Part shown: positions 9,790-17,543 of the stretch, piece after piece
Numbering within the stretch: position 1 is the first letter of the stretch
Layout: every line of letters starts with the position of its first letter
DNA from: Zhihengliuella alba
GTDB taxonomy: Bacteria > Actinomycetota > Actinomycetes > Actinomycetales > Micrococcaceae
Length of the DNA stretch: 64,000 nt
Direction of reading: 5' to 3'
Assembly (NCBI RefSeq): GCF_039538765.1
Contig: NZ_BAABCJ010000006.1
Coordinates: 1 to 64,000, forward strand
Made by a program: the position numbers and the translations under genes
Notes under the pieces: generated by a model
What the model was told of the DNA's origin: nothing
What the model saw: only the letters and a program-made list of their open reading frames with translations
Databases searched by the model: none

Positions 9790-9828
9790 GGCCCGCACCG
9801 TCGGCCCGGGCTCCCGGGCGGGCGCCCT

Positions 9829-10278
9829 TCAGAGGCCCAGCCGGGGTGCCTCGATCTTGGGGCAGGTGTCCATGACGACGTCGAGCCCGGCCGCCCGGGC
9901 GCGTTCCGCTGCCGCGTGGTCCACCACGCCGAGCTGCATCCACACCGCGGATGCGCCGATCTCGATCGCCTGGTCCACCACGGCGCCGACCCGCTGCGAG
10001 TTCACGAAGCAGTCCACGACGTCGATCCGGCCCGGGATGTCCGCGAGCCGCGTGTAGCCGCGCTCGCCCAGGACGTCCTCGCCGGAGAGGTTCACCGGCA
10101 CGATCTCCAGGCCGCGCACGTCGCGCAGCCAGGCGGCCACTCCCGGGGCGACCCGCCGGCGGTTGGTGGTGAGTCCCACCACGGCCCAGCGGCCCGGCGT
10201 GGTGAGGAGCCGGCGGACGACGGCGTCGTCGTTCCCCGGTCGGCGGTCCTGCGCTCTGTCCCCTGCTGCAGCGTCCAT
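9829..10278 (-). CDS. CoA-binding domain protein (YccU-like)
   Basis: A 149-residue protein consisting of one Rossmann-type CoA_binding domain: RWAVVGLTTNRRRVAPGVAAW, GLEIVPVNLSG, RIDVVDCFVNSQRVGAVVDQA, IGASAVWMQLGVVD and GLDVVMDTCPKIE. The closing C-P-K/x segment is typical of stand-alone family members. The start at ATG 10276-10278 is preferred over a codon nine residues upstream because the extra residues are not family-like. It is convergent with the DUF1206 gene and divergent from jetA. The metabolic role of stand-alone members is not clear. Confidence 0.82.
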   Translation of the reverse strand: MDAAAGDRAQDRRPGNDDAVVRRLLTTPGRWAVVGLTTNRRRVAPGVAAWLRDVRGLEIVPVNLSGEDVLGERGYTRLADIPGRIDVVDCFVNSQRVGAVVDQAIEIGASAVWMQLGVVDHAAAERARAAGLDVVMDTCPKIEAPRLGL

Positions 10279-10391
10279 GGACCCAGCGTAGGCCTCCGGA
10301 CCCACTCCGGGCTCCGCGGCGGCGTTCAGCCCCGTGCCCTAGAATCGGGTGCCGCCGCCAACTTCCGCCGAACCCTCCCAGAAAGCGACGC

Positions 10392-12020
10392 ATGCTCCCC
10401 ACCCATCCCGCTGCCTCCGCCTGGGCCGACCAGCTGGAGTTCCGCGAGTCCGCCGGGTGGAGGCTCCTCTCCGCGGCGCCGTGGGTGGCCGCGTTCCTGC
10501 GCACCGAGTTCGGCACCGCCTCCCCGCGCGTGGGCCTGGAGCCGTTCCACGCCTCGCTGGACGCCTTCCTGAAGCACCTGCGCGCGCAGACGCCCGCCGT
10601 CGTACTGAACGAGTCGTGGCAGGCGCAGCAGTACGCGGACTCCTGGGTGCGTTCCGGGTTCCTCGCCCGGCCGCTGATCGAGGGGCGCTTCGTCTACGAG
10701 CCGACGGCGCACACCGCCCGCGTGCTCCGCTTCCTCGACGCCGTGGCCGGCTCCGGCACCAACTTGAACTCCTCCCGCCTGAGCACGCTGCTGACCAGCC
10801 TCGAGTCGCTGGCGCACGAGACCGATCCGGACCCGCAGGCGCGCATCCGCCAGCTGGAGGCGGAGATCACCGAGCGCCAGGCCCGCCTGGACGCCCTGCG
10901 CAGCGGCGAGGAGCCGGCCCTGCTGCCGCCGGACAGCGCACTTGCGGCCGCCCGCAGCATCCTGGACCTAGCGGCGGACCTGCCCGCCGACTTCAAGCGG
11001 ATGCGCGACGGCGTGCACCGGATGCTCCACGGCATCCGGCAGGAGATCATGGAGTCCTCGGTCACCAAGGGCGTCGCGGTGGGCCAGGTGCTGGAGGGCG
11101 ACCGGCGGCTGCGCTCCACGCCGGAGGGCGAGACGTTCCGCGGGTTCACCGCATTCCTGAACGATCCGCAGCAGCAGGCCCGCTTCCGGCAGGCGGTCAA
11201 CGACGTCCTGGAACGCGACTTCGTGGACGAGCTCTCCCCCGGCGAGCGCCACACCATCGCGAACCTGCTGCGCGAGCTGCGCCGTCAGGCGTCCGAGGTC
11301 CACGCGACCTACGGCAAGCTCTCCGAGTCGCTGCACGCGTACGTGCAGTCGGACGAGCTGCGCGAGTCGGAGCAGCTGCGCCGGGCCATCCGCACCGCCG
11401 AACTGGCCGTGGCGAAGTCGGCCGCCCTGCGCCCGCGCACGCCCGTCGCGCCGCTGCGCCTGTACGCCCCCGAGTTCGCGACGCTGTCCGGACTGGGGGT
11501 CTTCGACCCGGCCGAGCACGTGGCCCCGCCGCGCCTGGCCGCGCCGCCGGCCCTCAGCGCGGCGGACATCCACCGCACCCCCTCCACCCCGCCGGCGGAC
11601 GCGGAGGCGCTGCGGACCGCCGTCGTCCGGGCGCTGGTGGAGGCCGCCGCAGCGGAGGGCCCGGGCACGACGCCGGAGTCCGGCCGGGCCGCCGCGCCGG
11701 CGGTCACGCTGGGCGAGGTCTTCGAGCGGCTCGACGCCGAGCACCGGCACCTGAACTCGGTGCGGTACCTCGTGGAACTGGCGCGCACGGCCGACGCCGA
11801 GGGGCCGGCCCCGCCGCCCGGGGACATGCCGACCGAGGGCACGGCGACGGACGGCACGGCGACGGAGAGCAGCGAGGCGGAGACGGCCGTGCTCGGCTCC
11901 CTGGACGCGGCCCGCTTCCAGAGCGTCTCCATCCGCCAGATCGACGGCACCGAGCGCACCGCCTACCTGCCCGTCGTCACCTACACGATGTCCGGAACCG
12001 CTACCGAGGAGTCCGCATGA
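10392..12020 (+). CDS. jetA: Wadjet-type JetA (DUF3375) protein
   Basis: A 542-residue protein with the DUF3375 pattern: WRLLSAAPWVAAFLRTEFG near the start, then LNESWQAQQYADSWVRSGFL, ALRRLT-like NSSRLSTLLTSLESLA, a short coiled coil (about residues 140-180) and DFVDELSPGERHTIANLLREL. In Wadjet and MksBEFG systems this is the kleisin-like (MksF) subunit that bridges the SMC heads. The C-terminal 150 residues are Ala/Glu/Pro-rich. It is the first of three genes overlapping by ATGA and TAGTG junctions. Known systems recognise and restrict circular plasmids by loop extrusion; here the nuclease gene is not adjacent. Confidence 0.82.
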   Translation: MLPTHPAASAWADQLEFRESAGWRLLSAAPWVAAFLRTEFGTASPRVGLEPFHASLDAFLKHLRAQTPAVVLNESWQAQQYADSWVRSGFLARPLIEGRFVYEPTAHTARVLRFLDAVAGSGTNLNSSRLSTLLTSLESLAHETDPDPQARIRQLEAEITERQARLDALRSGEEPALLPPDSALAAARSILDLAADLPADFKRMRDGVHRMLHGIRQEIMESSVTKGVAVGQVLEGDRRLRSTPEGETFRGFTAFLNDPQQQARFRQAVNDVLERDFVDELSPGERHTIANLLRELRRQASEVHATYGKLSESLHAYVQSDELRESEQLRRAIRTAELAVAKSAALRPRTPVAPLRLYAPEFATLSGLGVFDPAEHVAPPRLAAPPALSAADIHRTPSTPPADAEALRTAVVRALVEAAAAEGPGTTPESGRAAAPAVTLGEVFERLDAEHRHLNSVRYLVELARTADAEGPAPPPGDMPTEGTATDGTATESSEAETAVLGSLDAARFQSVSIRQIDGTERTAYLPVVTYTMSGTATEESA

Positions 12021-12940
12021 GCAGCCACCCCACCGCGAGCAGCGTCGATGCGGATGCCGCCGAGCCCGATGCCGCCGAGCCCCGAGGGCCAGGAGTTCCC
12101 GACGACGCCGCCGGCACGGACCGTGCTGCAGGCCGGGTTGGGGGCCGCGCCGAGACCCGCCTGTTCGACGGGGACACGGGCCGGTTCGAGCTGCCGTTGC
12201 GCCAGGCCCTGGTCCGCCTCCTGCGCGGCCCGTATCTGGACGGGACGGCGGATGCGCGGCTCTGGCAGCTCGTGCTGGACCGGCGCGCCGAGATCGCCGC
12301 GTACGTCTCCGAGCTGTTCCTGCGCCTGGAGATCGACCAGGAGCGGAAGATCGCGCTGCTCTCCCCGGTAGAGGTCGATGCCCCGCACACCACCGCGATC
12401 GCGCCGCGGAAGCCGCTCAAGCGGGAGGAGACGCTCCTGGCCCTGCGGCTGCGACTGATGCTGGACCGGCACGCCGGCACCGGCACGGACCCGGTGATCT
12501 CGCGCGGCGGCGCCCGCGACATCCTCGAGGAGCACCGACAGCCCGGCGCGGTGGACGACAAGCGGCTCGAGGAGCTCACCGATGCCTCGCTGGCGCGCCT
12601 GCTCGCCCTGAAGCTGATCCTGCCCACCGAGCTGCCGGACGAGTACCGGGTCTCCGGCGCGCTCGCGCTGGCCCTGCCGTTCGCCACGGTGGACGAGATC
12701 CCGGCGTACATCGCCGCGATCGAACGGGGCGACGCCGCCCTCGACCTGGACCCGGACGCCGAACTGGGAGCGGAACCGGATGTCGAGCCGGACGCCGATC
12801 CCGGCGATCGCGGCGAACCCAGCGAACCCACCGATCCCGGCGACCCCGCCGATCCCGATCCCGAGCCCGATCCCGCATCCGGGAACACAGCCGTCGCACC
12901 GACCACCGCACACGAGACCACCGGACACGAGGAGGCGTAG
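12017..12940 (+). CDS. jetB: Wadjet-type JetB (DUF4194) protein
   Basis: A 307-residue protein starting in an ATGA overlap with jetA. Residues about 50-235 match DUF4194, the KITE-like MksE subunit: FELPLRQALVRLLRGPYLDG, FLRLEIDQERKIALLSPVE, KREETLLALRLRLMLDR and LARLLALKLILPTELPDEY. The last 60 residues are an acidic Asp/Pro/Glu repeat tail (DPGDPADPDPEPDPA), unusual for the family and probably disordered. It should dimerise and bind the JetA kleisin. The stop overlaps the GTG start of jetC by one base. Confidence 0.8.
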   Translation: MSSHPTASSVDADAAEPDAAEPRGPGVPDDAAGTDRAAGRVGGRAETRLFDGDTGRFELPLRQALVRLLRGPYLDGTADARLWQLVLDRRAEIAAYVSELFLRLEIDQERKIALLSPVEVDAPHTTAIAPRKPLKREETLLALRLRLMLDRHAGTGTDPVISRGGARDILEEHRQPGAVDDKRLEELTDASLARLLALKLILPTELPDEYRVSGALALALPFATVDEIPAYIAAIERGDAALDLDPDAELGAEPDVEPDADPGDRGEPSEPTDPGDPADPDPEPDPASGNTAVAPTTAHETTGHEEA

Positions 12941-15900
12941 TGGGCATCGAGTACACGCTCCCGCTCGGCGAGGCCGTCAACCCGGGCCAGCACCGGCTCG
13001 CCCGGATCCAGGTGGTCAACTGGGGCACGTTCCACGGCCGCCACGAACTCTACGTGGACCGCCACGGCACCCTGCTCACCGGGCACCCGGGCGTCGGCAA
13101 GTCCACCCTGTTCGACGGGATCGGGCACATCTTCCATGCCGTGCCCCGCCTGAACGAGTCCGCGCACGAGGCCTCGAGCCGCCGCGACCGCCGCACCACC
13201 TACTCCTACATGCGCGGCCGCCAGTTCAAGACGTCGGACGGCGTGGTGGCCCAGCGGCCGGGCGCCACCTGGAGCGCCATGGCGCTGGTCTACGAGGACG
13301 GCTTCGGCGGCCAGACCTGCATCGCCGCCCTGTTCGACCTGCCCGCGAACGGGCTCGAGGGCCAGGTCGGCAAGCACTACGCGATCGGCGACCGCCCCCT
13401 GGACACGGCGGCACTGGAGGACCACGGCCCCCGCCGGTTCTCGCCGTCGAGCCTGTCCAAGGCGCTGCCCGGCTTCGACGTCTACGACACGCACAAGACG
13501 TTCGCCGAGCGGTTCCGCCGTCGCCTGGGGATCGACCACGACAAGGCGTTCAGCCTCCTGCGCACCCTGCAGAACGGCAAGGGCCTGGACCGCGGGGTGA
13601 ACCAGTTCTTCCGCCACGAGGTGCTCGAGGTCCCGGCGACGCTCGCCGCGGCGGCCGGCGCCGTGGAGGACTTCTCCCACCTGCGCGGCATCCACCGCCA
13701 GCTGGAGGAGGCCCGCGCCCAGCGCGACGCCCTCGAGCTGGTGCCCGTCCAGCACGCCCGCTACCGCGAGCTGCTGACGGAGCGCGCGGCACTGAGCCGG
13801 GCGTACGACGTCGTCCTGCCGCGGGTGCGGGCCGCCCGGACCGCCGAGGTGCTGGGGCACGAGACCGCGCGCCTCGAGGGCGACCTCGCCGACCGGCGCG
13901 CGGGAATCGCCGACGCGGCAGCCGCGAAGGAGCGCCTCGACGAGCGGGTGCGGTCCCTCCAGGAGCAGCACGACGCCCACGGCGGGCAGGCCGTCCGCAC
14001 GCTCGAGCGCGAGCTCGAGGCGGCACGGGCGCGGCTGGCCGAACGGGAGAAGGCGGTCGCGAAGCTGATGGCGGAGGCCGAGGCCGCCGGGACGAGCCTG
14101 GCCTGGTCCGCGTCCGGCCTGGACGCGATGCGCCGCGAGGCGGCGGTCAGCGGCGAGCGGCTCGAGTCGATCGCCGCGGACACGCGCACGCTGGAGTACG
14201 AGGCGATGGCCAAGGTCATGGCCGCCCGCGACGAGCTGCGCCAGCTGCGCGCGGACATCGACTCCTACCGCCGCCGCGGCTCCAACATCGACGACCGCTC
14301 CGCGACCGCGCGGCGCACCATCTGCTCGGTCACGGGGCTGGACCCGGAGCAGCTCCCGTTCGGCGGCGAGCTGATGGACATGGCGCCGGAGGCCGCCGCG
14401 TGGCGCCCGGCGGCGGAGAAGGCGCTGCGGTCGCTCGCGACCACGCTGCTGGTGCCGGGCGAGCACCTGGCCGCCGTCACCCGCGCGATCGACGGCGGGG
14501 CCGTGGACTCCGTGCCGGGCATGGGCCGGCTGCGCTGGGTGGACATCTCGGTGGCTCCCCGCAGCGCCGAGGCGGGCGCGGCGGACCTGGTGACCAAGCT
14601 GGAGTTCAAGGAGGGCGCGGCCGGGGCCTGGCTGCGGGCCAAGATCGTCGCGGACCACGCCTTCGTGTGCGTGGAGGAGGACACCGCGCTGCACGGGCAC
14701 GACCGTGCGATCTCGCTGGCGGGGACCCTGAAGACCGGCCGCGGGGCGTTCGAGCGGGACACCCGCCGGCTGCCCGCGTCCGACTACCTGCTCGGGTTCA
14801 CGAACGAGGAGAAGATCGCCCAGCTGGAGGGCGAGGCCGCGGAGCTGGAGTCCCGGCGCCTCGCGGCGGAGGGCGTCGCCGACGAGCGCAGCCGCTCCAC
14901 GCAGGACCTGTCCGCACGGGTGCGTGCCCTGCAGGCCCTCGCCGCGGACACGCGCGACTTCGCACAGCTCGACGCCGCCCCGGCCCGGGCCGCCGTGGAG
15001 GAGCTGGAGGCGCGGATCGCCGACGCGATGGGCGCGTCCGACGATCTGGCCTCCGTGCGCGAGGCCCTGGATTCCGCCCGCGCCGAGCTGGAGGCGACCG
15101 TCGGCCGGCTCGCCGTGCTGCGCAGCGACGCGGACGCCCTCGAGACGGCGGTCGCGCGGGCACGCCGGCAGCTCGACGCCGCCGGCGCAGCGTCGGCCGC
15201 GCCGACGTCGGACCGTTCCGGAGCCGGCGAGACCACCCAACCCGGTGCCGCAGCGCCCGGTACCGGGCCGGTGAGCGACGAGGAGCAGGCGGCCCTGCTG
15301 GAGCGGTTCGGCGCGCTCGCCGAGGCGACGGACGTCGCCCAGGTGGAGGCGGCGGCGTCGAACGCGGCCCTGGTCCTGACGGAGGAGCTGGGGCGGCTGC
15401 GGCAGCGGATCACCGGTGCCGAGGCGGAGCTCTCGGAGACGTTCCGGCAGTTCGCCCGCGACTTCGGGCCGAGCGCGGCCGCGTCCTACGGGACCGGGGC
15501 GGACGCGGCCCCGCAGTACGTGGAGCTCTACCAGTCGATCGTGGACGAGGGCCTGCCGCAGCGCGAGGACGAGTTCCGCGAGTACTTCTCCAACCGCTCC
15601 TACGAGCGCTTCTCGGATCTGCTGCAGCTGCTCGAGGAGGAGCGCCGGGCGATCGCCGAGCGCATCGAACCGTTGAACCAGATCCTCTCCGACGTCCCGT
15701 TCGAGCAGGGCTCGCGCCTGCGGCTGGAGCTGACGACGACGGTGCCGGACGAGGCGCGCACGTTCCGTGCCGAACTGAAGGAGGCCCTCGGCAACGCGTA
15801 CGCCCCGGCGGGCGACGGCGCCCAGCTCACCGCACGCTACGAGCAGCTGGAGCGGCTGGTGGACGCGCTGGACGATCCGGGCCGCACGGCCTGGCGGGAC

Positions 15901-16326
15901 ACCGTGCTGGACGTCCGCCGGCACGTGACGATCAGCTGCAACGAGCACAAGGCCAATGGCGAGGTCGAGACCGGGCTGGAGCCGGGCACGCTGTCCGGCG
16001 GCGAGGGCCAGCGCTTCACCTCGTTCGTCATGGGCGCCGCACTGGCGTACCAGCTGGGGCTGGCGACGCAGGGGTTCACCACCTACGGGACGGTGATGAT
16101 CGACGAGGCGTTCATCCAGGCGAACTCGGACTACGCGGCGGCGGGCATCAACGCGCTGCAGGAGTTCGGGTTCCAGCTGCTGCTGGCGGCGCCGGAGGAC
16201 AAGGTGGACCTGGCCAAGCACCTGGGCTCCATCACGGACATCGTCAAGCACCCGGCGTCGAACGTCTCCGGGTTCGTCGCGACGGGCCTGTCGCCGGCGG
16301 TGGCGACGGACATCGTCCTGCGCTGA
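12940..16326 (+). CDS. jetC: Wadjet-type JetC, SMC-like ATPase
   Basis: A 1128-residue SMC-like (MksB) ATPase, apparently intact. Walker A, GHPGVGKST, lies at residues 48-56. Long coiled-coil arms flank a hinge-like central region (about 430-640, including RRTICSVTGLDPEQLPFG). The C-terminal head has the signature LSGGEGQRF at about 1018 and Walker B VMIDEAF with D1055 and E1056. GTG start with GGAGG in good position. With JetA and JetB it should form the DNA-loop-extruding core of a Wadjet/MksBEF complex. No jetD (DUF3322/DUF2220 Toprim-like nuclease) follows: the next gene is a LacI regulator with its own promoter. Confidence 0.87.
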   Translation: MGIEYTLPLGEAVNPGQHRLARIQVVNWGTFHGRHELYVDRHGTLLTGHPGVGKSTLFDGIGHIFHAVPRLNESAHEASSRRDRRTTYSYMRGRQFKTSDGVVAQRPGATWSAMALVYEDGFGGQTCIAALFDLPANGLEGQVGKHYAIGDRPLDTAALEDHGPRRFSPSSLSKALPGFDVYDTHKTFAERFRRRLGIDHDKAFSLLRTLQNGKGLDRGVNQFFRHEVLEVPATLAAAAGAVEDFSHLRGIHRQLEEARAQRDALELVPVQHARYRELLTERAALSRAYDVVLPRVRAARTAEVLGHETARLEGDLADRRAGIADAAAAKERLDERVRSLQEQHDAHGGQAVRTLERELEAARARLAEREKAVAKLMAEAEAAGTSLAWSASGLDAMRREAAVSGERLESIAADTRTLEYEAMAKVMAARDELRQLRADIDSYRRRGSNIDDRSATARRTICSVTGLDPEQLPFGGELMDMAPEAAAWRPAAEKALRSLATTLLVPGEHLAAVTRAIDGGAVDSVPGMGRLRWVDISVAPRSAEAGAADLVTKLEFKEGAAGAWLRAKIVADHAFVCVEEDTALHGHDRAISLAGTLKTGRGAFERDTRRLPASDYLLGFTNEEKIAQLEGEAAELESRRLAAEGVADERSRSTQDLSARVRALQALAADTRDFAQLDAAPARAAVEELEARIADAMGASDDLASVREALDSARAELEATVGRLAVLRSDADALETAVARARRQLDAAGAASAAPTSDRSGAGETTQPGAAAPGTGPVSDEEQAALLERFGALAEATDVAQVEAAASNAALVLTEELGRLRQRITGAEAELSETFRQFARDFGPSAAASYGTGADAAPQYVELYQSIVDEGLPQREDEFREYFSNRSYERFSDLLQLLEEERRAIAERIEPLNQILSDVPFEQGSRLRLELTTTVPDEARTFRAELKEALGNAYAPAGDGAQLTARYEQLERLVDALDDPGRTAWRDTVLDVRRHVTISCNEHKANGEVETGLEPGTLSGGEGQRFTSFVMGAALAYQLGLATQGFTTYGTVMIDEAFIQANSDYAAAGINALQEFGFQLLLAAPEDKVDLAKHLGSITDIVKHPASNVSGFVATGLSPAVATDIVLR

Positions 16327-16330
16327 GGAG

Positions 16331-16356
16331 GCGCCCCTCTCAAGGCGAGCGGGCGC
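16331..16356 (+). terminator. possible weak hairpin after jetC
   Basis: GCGCCC at 16331-16336 can pair with GGGCGC at 16351-16356 over a 14-base loop, five bases after the jetC stop and upstream of the LacI promoter. The stem is short and there is no U-run. Confidence 0.3.
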
Positions 16357-16379
16357 TCCGAATACTGCTGATGTGATCC

Positions 16380-16440
16380 TTGACACGTGTTAGTGAAGCG
16401 CGTTACCTTGGAATCCCAGCGTCAGTAACACGAGTTACTG
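16380..16440 (+). promoter_or_regulatory. promoter and LacI-type operator of the fructan operon
   Basis: TTGACA at 16380-16385 and TTACCT at 16403-16408 have the ideal 17-base spacing. Fifteen bases past the -10 is a palindrome, CAGTAAC-ACGA-GTTACTG (16423-16440), and related GTTA half-sites occur at 16390 and 16402 inside the promoter. The position is right for repression by the LacI protein whose gene begins at 16466. Confidence 0.7.
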
Positions 16441-16465
16441 AACGAGGAATCGAGCAGAGGTCGCC

Positions 16466-17497
16466 ATGGAGAGCACACGGGAGAGGCCGGTCACGATGGC
16501 CGACGTCGCGCGCGCCGCCGGTGTCAGCCGGACGACGGTTTCCTTCGTGCTCAACGACCGCTCCGGCGTCAATATCCCGGGAACCACCCGGGAACGGATC
16601 CTGCACGCCGCCGAAGGCCTCGGGTACCGCCGCAACGCGGCCGCCCAGGCCCTGGCGAGTCAGCGGTCCGGCTTGTTCGGCCTCGTCACTGAGATCGTTA
16701 CCTCCCCCTTCGCCGCCGATGTCATCAAGGGCGCGCAGTGGCGGTCCTGGGAGGACAACAGATTCCTCCTCATCGCACCCAGCGAGAACGAACAGATGAT
16801 GGAGGCAGCGGCGATAGAGAAGCTGCTGGAGCAGCGCATCGAGGGCCTGATCATTGCCGCGTCCTGGCACCAGGCCATCGAAGTACCCGAGAACGCCCAC
16901 CAAGTCCCGTGCGTGCTGGTGCACTGCTTCGACGAGTCGGGCCGGCTGCCGAGCGTCGTGCCGGATGAGGAGTCCGGGGGCAGGGCCGCCGCCCAGGAGT
17001 TGCTCGCGTACGGCCATCGAGAGGTTGCCCACATCACGCTGCCGCCCGGGATCCCCGCGCAGGTGGGCCGCTTGCGCGGATTCGGGGCGGAGCTCTCCGC
17101 CGCTGACGTCGCCCTCCCGGACCAGAGAATCGTCGCCGGCGATGGCACCGCGGAGAGCGGCTACCACGGAGCAGCCGAGCTCCTCGATGGGCCGAACCCG
17201 CCAACGGCGATCTTCTGCGGCAATGACCGCATGGCCATGGGTGCCTACGACGCCATCAAGGAACGGGGCCTGCGCATCCCCCACGAAATCTCGGTCGTCG
17301 GCTTCGACGATCAGCAAGCACTGGCCGACAGCCTTCGGCCAGGTTTGACGACGGTCGCCCTCCCCTTCGAGGAGATGGGAGCCGCCGGGGTCAGGAAACT
17401 GACCGCAATGACAACGGGCAGTCGGGATACGAGTTCGCACCTCGCCCTCGACTGCCCGTTGCATCGACGTTCCTCAGTTGGATTCGCACTCCGCTGA
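16466..17497 (+). CDS. LacI family regulator of the fructan operon
   Basis: A 343-residue repressor. The N-terminal helix-turn-helix TMADVARAAGVSRTTVSFVL and hinge (GYRRNAAAQALASQ) are at residues 10-60, followed by the periplasmic-binding-like sugar domain, with PTAIFCGNDRMAMGAYDA and ISVVGFDD near the C-terminus. It is the first gene of the unit that continues through the transporter and both GH32 genes with short gaps, so it likely autoregulates from the palindrome at 16423. Its base composition looks less G+C-rich than the genes around it, which may indicate recent acquisition. The inducer is probably a fructan-derived sugar (inference from neighbours). Confidence 0.85.
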   Translation: MESTRERPVTMADVARAAGVSRTTVSFVLNDRSGVNIPGTTRERILHAAEGLGYRRNAAAQALASQRSGLFGLVTEIVTSPFAADVIKGAQWRSWEDNRFLLIAPSENEQMMEAAAIEKLLEQRIEGLIIAASWHQAIEVPENAHQVPCVLVHCFDESGRLPSVVPDEESGGRAAAQELLAYGHREVAHITLPPGIPAQVGRLRGFGAELSAADVALPDQRIVAGDGTAESGYHGAAELLDGPNPPTAIFCGNDRMAMGAYDAIKERGLRIPHEISVVGFDDQQALADSLRPGLTTVALPFEEMGAAGVRKLTAMTTGSRDTSSHLALDCPLHRRSSVGFALR

Positions 17498-17543
17498 GGA
17501 ACTTCCCTCCCGCACAACCACTTGACCGGAAGAGGACAATTTC

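Noticed and set aside
9804..9819. Symmetric GCCCGGG-CT-CCCGGGC as a terminator between the DUF1206 and CoA-binding genes
   Set aside because: A two-base loop cannot form a stable hairpin and no U-run follows. It may be chance symmetry in G+C-rich DNA.
12001..16386. A 1461-codon open frame on the minus strand opposite jetB and jetC
   Set aside because: It is antisense to well-conserved jetB/jetC, has low-complexity composition, and matches the mirror frames that high G+C coding DNA produces.
16327..16465. Possible remnant of jetD after jetC
   Set aside because: All frames of this 139-base gap were considered. It contains only a weak hairpin, a promoter and an operator, with no DUF3322/DUF2220-like residues.
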